A stretch of 64,000 bases of DNA, taken from assembly GCA_001899335.1 (NCBI GenBank), contig MOYE01000004.1, positions 124,217 to 188,216 on the forward strand, written 5' to 3'. The DNA is from Candidatus Gastranaerophilus phascolarcticola (lineage in GTDB: Bacteria > Cyanobacteriota > Vampirovibrionia > Gastranaerophilales > Gastranaerophilaceae). Positions 16,093-25,013 of this stretch are shown here, one piece after another. The notes under the pieces were generated by a model. That model made no database searches, was not told the DNA's origin, and saw only the letters and a list, made by a program, of their open reading frames with translations. Numbering within the stretch: position 1 is the first letter of the stretch; every line of letters starts with the position of its first letter. The translations under genes and the position numbers were made by a program.

Positions 16093-17055
16093 ATGAAAAG
16101 AGCGTTCACTATGGCGGAGATATTGCTGTCATTAACAATTATTGGCGTTGTAGCGGCTATTACATTACCGTCATTGACAGGTAATATTAATGAACGTACT
16201 TGGAATACGCAGCGTAAAGCTCTTTATGCACGTTTCTCTCAAGCACTTGCATTGATGCCTAACTTGAACGGTTACGGTACTCTCGTTGAAGATGAAAGTG
16301 GAAGCGTTACAGAAGACACCGTTGCAGAAACTTTTATCACAGCAGGACTTTCAAAAGTTTTAAAAATAAACAACATATGTGAGCACGAACATTTGGCGGA
16401 CTGTGGTATTGCCAACAATATCACCACTTTTGCAGGTTCAAAGATTACTACACCAAAGACTATGCAAGAATTAAATTCAAATCTGGTTGGTTCTCGTTCT
16501 TCTGATTTCGTAGCAGATGGGATTCGCAGATCAGCATCAATGTCAGTGTTTAACACAAAAGCTGCAGCTTTTGAGACTAATAACGGGGAATCGATTGTCG
16601 TTTATTATAATCCAGGATGCACCGACCTCGTAAACACAGGTGATGTCCACTATGCTCAAGCAAAAATGTGTGCAAACTTTGTTTATGACTTGAACGGGAA
16701 AAAAGGTCCAAACACGGTAGGTAAAGATATAGGATTCATTTCTGTACTCTATCCCAATAATCCAGTAATTGTAGCACCACTTCCTTTAAGCATTAAACCT
16801 ATTCCTGGAGGGAGTATTGGTTTCAGTCCAAGAGCCTGCACAAAATTAGGCGCTAAAATGCCTAACCGTGAGGAAGCCAGTGCGTTATTTTTTAACCGTG
16901 ACTTAATAGGTGCTAATACCGGGTCAGGGTTTTGGTGGACTAGCTCTACTGTTTCTCAATACCCTAACAGAGCTTGGGTTATGGTAATCGGTAATGGTTT
17001 TATAGATCATTACCTAAAGTCGGGGGGCAAAACAATTCACTGTATAAAAAGATAA
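16093..17055 (+). CDS. Prepilin-like protein P2 (no poly-G)
   Basis: Family member with a short leader, MKRA|FTMAEILL, so the class III signal starts directly after four residues. It has 320 residues. After the invariant N-terminal helix comes the ERTWNTQRKALYARFSQA segment, then a divergent middle, AAAFETNNGES, the loop DLNGKKGPNTVGKD and a C-terminal DUF1566-like domain (MPNREEAS, FWWTSS, IHCIKR). GGAAG precedes the ATG. It has its own promoter and divergent XRE regulator, in contrast to the tract-bearing paralogues. P3 follows after 117 bases. Confidence 0.9.
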   Translation: MKRAFTMAEILLSLTIIGVVAAITLPSLTGNINERTWNTQRKALYARFSQALALMPNLNGYGTLVEDESGSVTEDTVAETFITAGLSKVLKINNICEHEHLADCGIANNITTFAGSKITTPKTMQELNSNLVGSRSSDFVADGIRRSASMSVFNTKAAAFETNNGESIVVYYNPGCTDLVNTGDVHYAQAKMCANFVYDLNGKKGPNTVGKDIGFISVLYPNNPVIVAPLPLSIKPIPGGSIGFSPRACTKLGAKMPNREEASALFFNRDLIGANTGSGFWWTSSTVSQYPNRAWVMVIGNGFIDHYLKSGGKTIHCIKR

Positions 17056-17080
17056 TTTATTCTTTCTAAAATAAAGGACG

Positions 17081-17124
17081 GTCAAGCCGGTCTCCTAATT
17101 TAGCCCCGTGCTAAAGGTCTTGAC
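17081..17124 (+). other. Possible RNA stem-loop between P2 and P3
   Basis: GTCAAG (17081-17086) pairs with CTTGAC (17119-17124) and encloses a hairpin TTTAGC-CCCGT-GCTAAA (17099-17115). No T run follows, and the outer arm overlaps the -35 of P3. It may be the end of the P2 transcript or a control element; no known riboswitch class is recognised. Confidence 0.35.
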
Positions 17125-17148
17125 TAGTATTTAAATATAGTTTAAACT
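17120..17148 (+). promoter_or_regulatory. Sigma70 promoter of prepilin P3
   Basis: TTGACT, 17 bases, TAAACT. The stretch ATAGTTTAAA across the -10 is shared with the P7 and P8 promoters, and each lies 22-25 bases before the leader ATG. An embedded 12-bp palindrome, TAGTTTAAACTA, overlaps the -10. Confidence 0.65.
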
Positions 17149-17172
17149 AAAGGTAAAAGAAAGGATAGATTT

Positions 17173-17235
17173 ATGAAAAGCACAAATGTCAAAAGCCTTG
17201 TAGTATGGGCATTCTGTTCAGGGGGGGGGGGGTAA
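17173..17235 (+). other. P3 leader frame, terminated after the poly-G (OFF)
   Basis: ATG at 17173, preceded by the family-specific AAAGGATAGA, opens a leader MKSTNVKSLVVWAFCSGGGG that stops at TAA (17233-17235) right after the 12-G tract. With 11 or 14 G the same ATG would read on into IA|FTMAEILL. The leader is homologous to that of P7 (KSLVV). It shows that P3 is out of frame by one base in this sequence. Confidence 0.8.
17221..17232 (+). repeat. Poly-G tract (12 G) in P3 leader
   Basis: Twelve G between the leader start and the prepilin signal. Frame arithmetic gives OFF at 12 and ON at 11 or 14. It is a candidate slipped-strand phase switch. Confidence 0.85.
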
Positions 17236-17248
17236 GATTGCCTTTACT

Positions 17249-18193
17249 ATGGCAGAAATACTTCTGTCATTAACAATTATTGGTGTAGTTGCCGCAATTA
17301 CTTTGCCGTCCCTCACTGGCAACATTAACGAGAGAACCTGGAACACCCAACGCAAAGCGCTTTACTCTCGTTTGTCTCAAGCAATTTCTCTTATGCCGGC
17401 ATTGAATAGCTATGGAACCGTCATTGAGGGAAACGAATCTACATCCGCCGTTGACACCGCAGCAGAGACCTTTGTAACAAACGGATTGTCTAAAGTTCTT
17501 AAAATTAACAATATTTGCGATAATGAGCACCTCGCAGACTGCGGAATAAATTCAAACTTGATAACCTATCAGGGTTCAAAAATTGCATTTCCACTTGATA
17601 TAGAAACCTTAAATTCTAATATAACATCGGGTCTTGTTTCTGTTTACAATACAAAAGCCGCTGCATTTGAAACTCAAAATGGTGAACATTTAGCTGTTTA
17701 CTATAACCCAAAATGCAGAAATTTATCTATTACGCAAACGAATAACAACAATGTCTTAAACTATGATATAAACAGCGTTGTATGCGCCAATTTTATTTAC
17801 GATTTGAATGGCTCAAAAGGACCAAATACTGTGGGAAAAGATATTGGATTTATGAGCGTGCTTTATCCTACCGATTCAGTAGTAGTTTCCGCAACTCCGC
17901 GTAAAATTATAGGCGGGCAAATAAATTTATCACAAGCAACCAACCAATGTCGAGCTGACGCATCCAGGGTTTCAACCAAAGAAGAAGCTATGGCATTGTA
18001 TTACAATATTGATATAATAGGTATGCCACACCTTTACGGAATACTGACAACATCTAAATGGGATTATTCAGTACCTATGAGAGATATAGGTCCGGGATAT
18101 ATTTATATGGTCAATCTTAATAACGGTTACTTAAACTTAATTAAAGCCGAACAGGATACACCGGGTTATATTAGTGCGGTATGCGTGAACTAA
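17249..18193 (+). CDS. Prepilin-like protein P3 (phase OFF)
   Basis: Body of a family member, 314 residues counted from the internal ATG inside FTMAEILL. That ATG would remove the cleavage site and has no fitting ribosome binding site, so it is unlikely to be used. The true start is 17173, out of frame by one base. The usual ERTWNTQRKALYSRLSQA, AAAFETQNGEH and DLNGSKGPNTVGKD are present. The C terminus is more divergent than in other members: FWSSS is replaced by TTSKWDYS and the end is AVCVN. The coding body is intact, as expected for a switchable rather than a dead gene. Confidence 0.82.
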   Translation: MAEILLSLTIIGVVAAITLPSLTGNINERTWNTQRKALYSRLSQAISLMPALNSYGTVIEGNESTSAVDTAAETFVTNGLSKVLKINNICDNEHLADCGINSNLITYQGSKIAFPLDIETLNSNITSGLVSVYNTKAAAFETQNGEHLAVYYNPKCRNLSITQTNNNNVLNYDINSVVCANFIYDLNGSKGPNTVGKDIGFMSVLYPTDSVVVSATPRKIIGGQINLSQATNQCRADASRVSTKEEAMALYYNIDIIGMPHLYGILTTSKWDYSVPMRDIGPGYIYMVNLNNGYLNLIKAEQDTPGYISAVCVN

Positions 18194-18213
18194 ATTTATA
18201 CAATTAAAACTTC

Positions 18214-18241
18214 AAATACGGGCAATAGCCCGTATTTTTTT
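18214..18241 (+). terminator. Terminator after P3
   Basis: AAATACGGGC and GCCCGTATTTTTTT around AATA, 20 bases after the P3 stop. Confidence 0.88.
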
Positions 18242-18251
18242 GCGACTGCAC

Positions 18252-18413
18252 TTACTTTAAATGCGACAGCGCATACTCAATACACTGAACAATTAACTCG
18301 TTTCTGCTAATATCAGTCTGCACGGATAAATCATCAACAGCCTTTAACAAATTAGTGTCAAGCCTGATGCTGATTACAGTTTTTTCATTTTTTACAGGTT
18401 TAAATTCTATCAT
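18252..18413 (-). CDS. Ribbon-helix-helix regulator, divergent from prepilin P4
   Basis: A 53-residue protein with a basic, charged N terminus and the beta strand KTVISIRLD followed by NLLKAVDDLSVQTDISRNEL and a second helix, typical of CopG/Arc-type RHH proteins. AGAGGTG precedes the ATG. It is transcribed away from P4, whose promoter region carries several TGTATT/AATACA half-sites. It probably controls P4 and itself. No toxin partner is adjacent, so an antitoxin role is less likely. Confidence 0.78.
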   Translation of the reverse strand: MIEFKPVKNEKTVISIRLDTNLLKAVDDLSVQTDISRNELIVQCIEYALSHLK

Positions 18414-18470
18414 ATAACACCTCTAATTATTGTATTCTCTTTGGGGTGCTAAATATATATTCAATTTTAT

Positions 18471-18500
18471 AATACATAATGTATTTACTTTTTAAATACA
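18471..18500. promoter_or_regulatory. Operator-like palindromes upstream of P4
   Basis: AATACAT-A-ATGTATT (18471-18485) is a perfect palindrome. It overlaps a second inverted pair, TGTATTT (18480-18486) and AAATACA (18494-18500). Together they cover the -35 and spacer of the P4 promoter. Repeated half-sites suit RHH dimers, so the divergent 53-residue protein is the likely ligand. Confidence 0.6.
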
Positions 18501-18512
18501 ATACGGTATAAT
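18484..18512 (+). promoter_or_regulatory. Sigma70 promoter of prepilin P4
   Basis: TTTACT, 17 bases, TATAAT (consensus -10). The start codon is 25 bases downstream of the -10. Confidence 0.65.
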
Positions 18513-18536
18513 GAAAACAGGAAGGATAGATTGAAT

Positions 18537-19460
18537 ATGAAAAAACATTTTGCGTTTACCATGGCAGAGATTTTACTATCTCTAACGATTATTGGCGTAG
18601 TTGCGGCGATAACATTGCCGTCCCTCACGGGCAACATTAACGAGAGAACCTGGAACACTCAACGTAAGGCGTTGTATGCTTGTATGTCTCAAGCAATTTC
18701 ACTCATGCCGTCCCTAAATAATTATGGTTCCGACTCAAACGCAACTCAAATTTTCTTGACAAATGGTTTGGCAAAAGTTCTCAAAATTAACAACATCTGT
18801 GACCACGAACATTTAAAAGACTGTGGAATTACAGATAAAATAACTTGTATGGACGGTCTTAAAATTTCTGTAAAAACAAATTTGAAAGAATGGAATACAA
18901 GTTTTCAAAATATCAGTATTGATACTTATGCTGCAGCTTTTGAGACCGCAAACGGGGAAAGCATATTAGCTTATTACAACCCTAATTGTACTCCAGACCA
19001 TCCATTTCCAAGAGCATATTATTCATACACTTTGTATGAAGTTATACCGTTCATGTGTGCAAATTTCATATACGATTTGAATGGCTCTAAAGGTCCAAAT
19101 ACCGTCGGAAAAGATATAGGATTTATTACTGCTATGTATGCAACAGACTCAAAAGTCGTTTCCCCAATGCCATCAGCAAGTAAAAATGCCAACAATAACG
19201 GAAGAACTTCATGGACAGGGGCAATGAAAGCCTGCAAAAACGAAAATCCTTATAGTAGAGTTCCAAATATTGACGAACTAACTGCAATGTTCTATAACAG
19301 AGAATTGATAAATGTTAATCCTCTTGAGGAAGCATATTGGTCAAGCAGCAGTTATTCCAAAACCGAAGCTTATGTATTGCACAACTTATTGTATTTAACT
19401 AAGGTCGCAATGCCCAAATCATCATCACCGGGTTCTAGGGTTCGATGCATTTGGCGTTAG
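18537..19460 (+). CDS. Prepilin-like protein P4 (no poly-G)
   Basis: Family member with a short leader, MKKHFA|FTMAEILL, 307 residues from the ATG at 18537; the in-frame TTG at 18531 is too close to the AAGGAT site. The conserved N-terminal helix and ERTWNTQRKALYACMSQA are followed by a shorter acidic linker than in the paralogues. AAAFETANGES, DLNGSKGPNTVGKD and a complete DUF1566-like end (RVPNIDEL, YWSSSS, VRCIWR) follow. It is regulated by its own promoter and probably by the divergent RHH protein. adhE follows after 136 bases with a separate promoter. Confidence 0.9.
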   Translation: MKKHFAFTMAEILLSLTIIGVVAAITLPSLTGNINERTWNTQRKALYACMSQAISLMPSLNNYGSDSNATQIFLTNGLAKVLKINNICDHEHLKDCGITDKITCMDGLKISVKTNLKEWNTSFQNISIDTYAAAFETANGESILAYYNPNCTPDHPFPRAYYSYTLYEVIPFMCANFIYDLNGSKGPNTVGKDIGFITAMYATDSKVVSPMPSASKNANNNGRTSWTGAMKACKNENPYSRVPNIDELTAMFYNRELINVNPLEEAYWSSSSYSKTEAYVLHNLLYLTKVAMPKSSSPGSRVRCIWR

Positions 19461-19499
19461 GATCATATTAAAATTAGATAAAGATTGTCATAATAACAC

Positions 19500-19528
19500 T
19501 TGCAAACGATTTTTCTTCATGCTAGAAT
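19500..19528 (+). promoter_or_regulatory. Sigma70 promoter of adhE
   Basis: TTGCAA, 17 bases, TAGAAT, about 70 bases upstream of the adhE start. The Rex box lies just downstream of the -10. Confidence 0.6.
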
Positions 19529-19542
19529 ATAATTAACAGTAA

Positions 19543-19560
19543 TCGTGAAATAATTCACAA
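19543..19560. promoter_or_regulatory. Rex operator in front of adhE
   Basis: TCGTGAAATAATTCACAA matches the Rex consensus TTGTGAA-N4-TTCACAA in all but the second base. It lies between the adhE promoter and its start codon, where Rex binding would block transcription. A rex gene is present at 50749-51363. Rex repression of adhE, relieved by NADH, is established in Firmicutes; here it is inferred. Confidence 0.82.
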
Positions 19561-19596
19561 TTAACATAAGCGAATTACAAAAGGAGAAGACATATT

Positions 19597-22269
19597 ATGA
19601 CAACAAAGCAACAAAAATCAAATGTCGAAAACTTGGAAAAGGCTTTAAATTCTTCTTCAGTTGTTGATTCTGCTGAAAAGCTGGAATTGATGATTGAAAG
19701 AGTTAAAAAAGCTCAAAAGATTTTCGCAACTTACTCACAAGAACAAGTTGACGCAATTTTCAAAGCTGCAGCTACTGCTGCTGACAAAGCAAGAATCCCT
19801 CTTGCTAGAATGGCTGTTGAAGAAACAGGTATGGGCGTTTTGGAAGATAAAATTATCAAAAACCACTTCGCTTCTGAATACATCTACAACAAACACAAAA
19901 ATGCTAAAACTTGCGGCATAATTAAAGAAGACAAAGTTAACGGTACAAAAATCGTTGCTGAACCTCTTGGCGTTATTGCAGGTATCGTTCCTACAACTAA
20001 CCCTACTTCAACTGCGATTTTCAAATCTTTAATCGCTTTGAAAACAAGAAACGCAATTATTTTCTCACCACACCCTAGAGCTAAAAACTGTACAATTGCA
20101 GCAGCTAAATTAGTTTTAGACGCAGCAGTTGCAGCAGGTGCTCCTGCTGACATCATCGGCTGGATTGATGTTCCGACTATCGAACTTTCAAGCCAATTGA
20201 TGAAACACCCTAACATTGATTGTATCTTAGCAACAGGCGGTCCTGGTATGGTTAAAGCAGCTTACTCTTCAGGCAACCCTGCATTAGGTGTTGGTCCTGG
20301 TAACACTCCTGCTGTTATCGACGAAACCGCTGACATCAAAATGGCTGTTTCTTCAATCCTTATGTCAAAAACTTTCGACAACGGTATGATTTGTGCATCT
20401 GAACAATCAGTTGTTGTTGTTGACAGTGTATACGATCAAGTTAGAAACGAATTCGCTTACAGAGGCGCTCACTTACTTGACGAAAAAGAACAAAAGAAAT
20501 TGGTAGATTTACCTATCATCGACCCTAAACGTGGTACAGCACACCCTGACATCGTTGGTCAAAGCGCTTACAAAATCGCTCAATTAGCAGGTTTTGAAGT
20601 TAACCCTAACGCAAAAGTTTTAATCGCTGAAAGACCGGCTGTAGATTGGGAAGACCCATTCTCAAGAGAAAAATTATCACCAGTCTTGGCAATGTACAGA
20701 GCTAAAGATTTCGACGAAGCTGCAGAAATGGCATACGAACTCGTTATCAAAGGCGGCGCAGGCCACACATCAGTTCTTTACACAGACGAACGTTCTAAAG
20801 AAAGAATTAACTTCTATTCAGAAAAAATGCCTACTTGCAGATTGTTGATTAACTCACCATCATCACAAGGCGGTATCGGTGACCTTTATAACTTCAAACT
20901 TGAACCATCATTAACATTAGGTTGCGGTTCTTGGGGCGGTAACGCTGTTTCCGGTAACGTTGGCGTTGAAAACTTATTGAACTACAAAACTGTTGCGGAA
21001 AGGAGAGAAAATATGTTATGGTTTAAGGTTCCACCTAAAGTTTACTTCAAGAGAGGCGCTATCGACCTTGCTCTTCGTGAACTTCAAGGCAAAAAACGTG
21101 CTTTCATCGTAACAGACAGCTTCTTATTCAACTCTGGTGCTGTTGACAAAATTACAGCGGTTCTTGATGAAATCGGTTGTGAATACCAAATCTTCTTTGA
21201 TGTTAAACCGGATCCAACCCTTTCAACAATTAACCAAGCAATGTCTATCTTGAAACCATTCGAACCTGATGTAATCATTTCATTAGGTGGCGGTTCTCCA
21301 ATGGACGCAGCAAAAATTATGTGGTTAATGTATGAACAACCTGAAACTGTATTCGAAGATATCTCAATGAGATTTATGGATATCAGAAAGAGAATTTGTT
21401 CTATTCCTGAATTGGGTAAAAAAGCAACAATGGTTGCAATCCCTACAACATCAGGTACAGGTTCTGAAGTTACACCGTTTGCAATCATCACAGATGATCA
21501 ATCAGGCGTTAAATATGCAATCGCTGATTACGCGTTGACTCCAAACATGGCAATCGTTGACCCTAACTTCGTTGACGGAATGCCAAAAGGCTTAACAAGC
21601 GCATCAGGTATCGACGCACTTGTTCACGCAATTGAAGCATACGTTTCAGCAATGGCTACAAACTTCACTAATTCAAACGCTCTTGAAGCAACAAAATTAG
21701 TATTCAGATACTTAGAACGTTCATACACCGAAGGTGCAAACGATCCTATCGCAAGAGAAAAAATGCACTATGCAGCAACAATCGCTGGTATGGCATTTGC
21801 AAACTCATTCTTAGGACTTTGCCACTCAATGGCTCACAAACTTGGTGCAATGTTCCACGTTCCACACGGTGTTGCTAACGCATTGTTAATCAGACAGGTA
21901 ATCAAATACAACTCAACAGATTGCCCTAAAAAACAATGTATTTTCCCTCAATACAAATTCCCTAACGCTAAGGCTAAATATGGTCAAATCGCTGATGAAT
22001 TAGGATTGGGCGGTAAAAATGATGACGAAAAAGTTGAATTGTTAATCAACGCAGTAGACAAATTGATGAGTGCAATCAACTTGCCAAAATCAATTAAAGA
22101 CTTCGGCGTAACAGAAGAACAATTCAATGCTAAGTTAGACGAAATGGTAGAATTAGCATTCGACGACCAATGCACAGGTGCAAACCCTGCATATCCGTTG
22201 ATGTCAGACATCAAACAAATCTACCAAGACGCTTTCGAAGGCATCGTTAGAGATTACCAAGTTAAGTAG
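19597..22269 (+). CDS. adhE: Bifunctional acetaldehyde-CoA / alcohol dehydrogenase
   Basis: Converts acetyl-CoA to acetaldehyde and then ethanol, oxidising two NADH in fermentation. It has 890 residues, the full AdhE length. The N-terminal aldehyde dehydrogenase half has catalytic Cys near 265 in [10 protein letters not shown]. The C-terminal iron-dependent alcohol dehydrogenase half begins near 455 and shows [23 protein letters not shown] and the His-rich iron site around [18 protein letters not shown] good AGGAG site precedes the ATG. Codon use (many TTC, AAC, GCA/GCT) suggests high expression. Monocistronic, with a strong terminator. Confidence 0.97.
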   Translation: MTTKQQKSNVENLEKALNSSSVVDSAEKLELMIERVKKAQKIFATYSQEQVDAIFKAAATAADKARIPLARMAVEETGMGVLEDKIIKNHFASEYIYNKHKNAKTCGIIKEDKVNGTKIVAEPLGVIAGIVPTTNPTSTAIFKSLIALKTRNAIIFSPHPRAKNCTIAAAKLVLDAAVAAGAPADIIGWIDVPTIELSSQLMKHPNIDCILATGGPGMVKAAYSSGNPALGVGPGNTPAVIDETADIKMAVSSILMSKTFDNGMICASEQSVVVVDSVYDQVRNEFAYRGAHLLDEKEQKKLVDLPIIDPKRGTAHPDIVGQSAYKIAQLAGFEVNPNAKVLIAERPAVDWEDPFSREKLSPVLAMYRAKDFDEAAEMAYELVIKGGAGHTSVLYTDERSKERINFYSEKMPTCRLLINSPSSQGGIGDLYNFKLEPSLTLGCGSWGGNAVSGNVGVENLLNYKTVAERRENMLWFKVPPKVYFKRGAIDLALRELQGKKRAFIVTDSFLFNSGAVDKITAVLDEIGCEYQIFFDVKPDPTLSTINQAMSILKPFEPDVIISLGGGSPMDAAKIMWLMYEQPETVFEDISMRFMDIRKRICSIPELGKKATMVAIPTTSGTGSEVTPFAIITDDQSGVKYAIADYALTPNMAIVDPNFVDGMPKGLTSASGIDALVHAIEAYVSAMATNFTNSNALEATKLVFRYLERSYTEGANDPIAREKMHYAATIAGMAFANSFLGLCHSMAHKLGAMFHVPHGVANALLIRQVIKYNSTDCPKKQCIFPQYKFPNAKAKYGQIADELGLGGKNDDEKVELLINAVDKLMSAINLPKSIKDFGVTEEQFNAKLDEMVELAFDDQCTGANPAYPLMSDIKQIYQDAFEGIVRDYQVK

Positions 22270-22284
22270 GTACAATAAACATAG

Positions 22285-22318
22285 AAAACCCCTTGAGAAA
22301 ATTCTCAAGGGGTTTTTT
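22285..22318 (+). terminator. Terminator of adhE
   Basis: Long stem AACCCCTTGAGAA paired with TTCTCAAGGGGTT, followed by a T run. Confidence 0.9.
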
Positions 22319-22322
22319 AATA

Positions 22323-22357
22323 AAAAAGGCGGGCGTTATTAACGCCCGCTTTTTTAA
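22323..22357. terminator. Terminator of lysS (bidirectional)
   Basis: GCGGGCGTTA and TAACGCCCGC form a near-perfect hairpin with A and T runs on the two sides. It overlaps the lysS stop codon by a few bases and also backs up the adhE terminator. Confidence 0.85.
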
Positions 22358-23847
22358 CCTTCTTTTTTCTTTAATGTCGGGAATGCGATTACATCGCGGA
22401 TTGACGGTGAATTTGTTAATAACATAACAATTCTGTCAATACCTATTCCCAATCCGCCTGCCGGTGGCATACCGTATTCAAGCGCAGTGATGAAGTCTTC
22501 GTCAATTGTCATTGCTTCTTCGTCACCGTTTGCTTTAGCAAGCGCTTGAGCCTCAAATCTCATTCTTTGGTCGATTGGGTCGGTAAGCTCGGAGAATGCG
22601 TTTGCGATTTCCCAGCCGTTTACGCGGGTTTCAAAACGTTCTGTCAATCTATCGTTATCACGGTGAACTTTCGCCAATGGTGATATGTCACGTGGATAAT
22701 CAATGATGTGAACCGGTTGGATTAAACTTGGTTCAACCTTTTCTTCAAAGATAAGGTCAAGAACTTGTCCCCAGTTTTCGCAATCTTCAGGGTTAATACC
22801 GAGAGATTTTGCTTTTGCTTTTGCGTCTTCTACTGTAAAGCAATCTGCGAAGTCAATACCTGTTTTTTCTTTGATTGCGCCAATCATAGTTTTTCTATCC
22901 CACGGAGGCGTAAGGTCGATTTCGTTGTCGCCGTACTTAATTTTCATTGTGCCGTTTACTTCCTGGCAAACTGTACTTACCAAATCTTCTGTCAGGCGCA
23001 TCATTTCGTTGTAGTCAACGTATGCTTGATAAAGTTCCATCATTGTAAATTCAGGGTTGTGACGGGTGTCGATACCTTCGTTTCTGAAACTTCTGTTGAT
23101 TTCAAAGATTTTTTCGCTCAAACCGCCAACCATAAGTCTTTTCAGATAAAGTTCCGGGGCTATTCTCATGAACATATCCATATCAAGAGTGTTGTGGTGA
23201 GTAATAAACGGTCTTGCGTTTGCACCGCCGGCTTGCGGGTGAAGCATTGGGGTTTCGACTTCTAAGAAACCGCGTGAAGTTAAATATTCACGAATTTTTT
23301 GAATAATCAAACTTCTTTTTCTGAAAGTATCGCGAACTTCTTCGTTCATAATTAAATCAACGTAGCGCTGACGGTAACGGATTTCAACGTCAGTTAAGCC
23401 GTGGTGTTTTTCAGGAAGCGGAAGAAGTGTTTTTGATAAAAGTTTCAATTCAGTTGTTTTGATAGACAACTCTCCGCGCGGAGTTCTTCTGACACTTCCG
23501 GTAAAACCTACGATATCACCGATATCAATAAGTTTGAGAACTTTCATTTGTTCTTCTGAAACATTTTCTTTATGTGAGAAAATTTGGATTTTTCCGCTGT
23601 CGTCTTGGAGGTCAATAAACATACCTGTGTTACGGATTGCCATAACACGACCGGCAACAGAATAAACATCTTCTGTTTCCTGACCCGGTTCAAGATGAGC
23701 ATATTTTTCCTGCAAATCTTTTGCACTTATTGTTTTTTCAAAAGAATACGGATACGGATTAACGCCTTTATCGGCAAGATCCGCGAGCTTTTGAATTCTT
23801 GTTTGTCTAATTTGGTTAATTGATGAGTTTGATTCGTGAGTTTGCAC
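22354..23847 (-). CDS. lysS: Lysyl-tRNA synthetase, class II
   Basis: Charges tRNA-Lys with lysine. It has 497 residues: an OB-fold anticodon-binding domain at about 55-150 and a class II catalytic domain with motif 2 in FRNEGIDTRHNPEFTMMELY and motif 3 in GLGIGIDRIVMLLT. The start is GTG at 23847 with AGGAG nine bases upstream. It is divergent from asd across a 149-base gap. No T-box or other leader structure is seen. Confidence 0.96.
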   Translation of the reverse strand: MQTHESNSSINQIRQTRIQKLADLADKGVNPYPYSFEKTISAKDLQEKYAHLEPGQETEDVYSVAGRVMAIRNTGMFIDLQDDSGKIQIFSHKENVSEEQMKVLKLIDIGDIVGFTGSVRRTPRGELSIKTTELKLLSKTLLPLPEKHHGLTDVEIRYRQRYVDLIMNEEVRDTFRKRSLIIQKIREYLTSRGFLEVETPMLHPQAGGANARPFITHHNTLDMDMFMRIAPELYLKRLMVGGLSEKIFEINRSFRNEGIDTRHNPEFTMMELYQAYVDYNEMMRLTEDLVSTVCQEVNGTMKIKYGDNEIDLTPPWDRKTMIGAIKEKTGIDFADCFTVEDAKAKAKSLGINPEDCENWGQVLDLIFEEKVEPSLIQPVHIIDYPRDISPLAKVHRDNDRLTERFETRVNGWEIANAFSELTDPIDQRMRFEAQALAKANGDEEAMTIDEDFITALEYGMPPAGGLGIGIDRIVMLLTNSPSIRDVIAFPTLKKKEG

Positions 23848-23930
23848 TTGTCTTTCTCCTTACTTTTGAACTACTCTTGTATTTTGAGTTTAACACAAAC
23901 AAATATAAACTCAAAGTTTCTTCATAAAGT

Positions 23931-23958
23931 TTGCCTGCGAGAAATTTTGGGGTATAAT
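23931..23958 (+). promoter_or_regulatory. Promoter of the asd-fabZ operon
   Basis: TTGCCT, 16 bases, TATAAT, 38 bases before the asd ATG. Confidence 0.55.
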
Positions 23959-23996
23959 GATTGAATGGAGTAGCTTTATAGTAAAAGGGATATAAA

Positions 23997-25013
23997 ATGA
24001 GAAAAGCGAATTTAGCAGTATTAGGCGCGACAGGCGTTGTTGGGAGAGAAATTACAGCGATTATTGACGAGTTAAAGATTGATTTTAACACAATAAAATT
24101 TTTATCAAGCGCAAAGAGTGCCGGCTCTGTAATCGAGTTTCAGGGTAAAAAATATACTGTTGAAGAGGCGACAGGGGAAAGTTTTGATGGCGTAAACATA
24201 GTTTTGGCGTCTGCGGGTGGTTCAACAAGCCAAAAATTCGCACCGGAAATCGTTAAACGCGGCGGGGTTTTGATTGATAATTCAAGCGCGTTTAGAATGG
24301 AAAAGAATGTTCCGCTTGTAATCGCTTATGTTAACGATGAGGATTTGAGAAAACACGAGGGGATTATCGCAAACCCTAACTGTTCAACTTCACAGTTAAT
24401 GCTTGTTTTGAAACCGCTGCACGAAAATTTCGGCATTAAACGCTTGATTGTTTCTACTTATCAGGCTGTTTCCGGCGCAGGATTGGCTGCGATTAACGAA
24501 CTTCGCGCTGACACAGAGGCAAACTTAAGAGGCGAAAAATTTGAAAATGTTTGTTTCAAAAAACCTATTTCGTTCAACGTAATCCCGCAAATCGACGTTT
24601 TCTGCGAAAACGGCTATACAAAAGAAGAGTTAAAAGTTGTAAACGAAACAAAGAAAATTCTTCACCTGCCGGAAGATTTGCCGATTTCTTGCACGGCGGC
24701 GAGAGTTCCGGTGTTCAACGGACACTCTGAAGCTGTGGATATTGAATTTGAGAAACCGGTTTCACCTGATGAAGTTCGCGAAATTCTCAAAAACGCGTTC
24801 GGTGTTGAAGTTATCGACAACCCTGAAAACTTTGAATATCCGACAACACGTGATGCAAGCGGCAAAAACCCTGTTTATGTCGGAAGAATCAGAAAAAATC
24901 TGGCGTTTGATAACGGAATTTCGCTTTGGTGTGTTGCCGACAACCTAAGAATTGGCGCAGCACTCAACACAGTTCGTATTTGCCAAAAAGTCATAGAAAT
25001 GGATTTATACTAA
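23997..25013 (+). CDS. asd: Aspartate-semialdehyde dehydrogenase
   Basis: Reduces aspartyl phosphate to the semialdehyde with NADPH, for lysine, threonine, methionine and diaminopimelate synthesis. It has 338 residues. GATGVVG is at 10-16, catalytic Cys in NPNCSTSQL near 132 and TYQAVSGAG near 160. It is the first gene of an operon that continues into lipid A synthesis, joining cell-wall and LPS precursor supply. The stop overlaps the next start by one base. Confidence 0.95.
   Translation: MRKANLAVLGATGVVGREITAIIDELKIDFNTIKFLSSAKSAGSVIEFQGKKYTVEEATGESFDGVNIVLASAGGSTSQKFAPEIVKRGGVLIDNSSAFRMEKNVPLVIAYVNDEDLRKHEGIIANPNCSTSQLMLVLKPLHENFGIKRLIVSTYQAVSGAGLAAINELRADTEANLRGEKFENVCFKKPISFNVIPQIDVFCENGYTKEELKVVNETKKILHLPEDLPISCTAARVPVFNGHSEAVDIEFEKPVSPDEVREILKNAFGVEVIDNPENFEYPTTRDASGKNPVYVGRIRKNLAFDNGISLWCVADNLRIGAALNTVRICQKVIEMDLY

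Noticed and set aside
18252..18413. RHH protein as antitoxin
   Set aside because: No adjacent toxin-like gene; the divergent position to P4 with promoter palindromes fits a regulator better.
19461..19596. Riboswitch before adhE
   Set aside because: The gap is explained by promoter and Rex box; no conserved riboswitch core seen.
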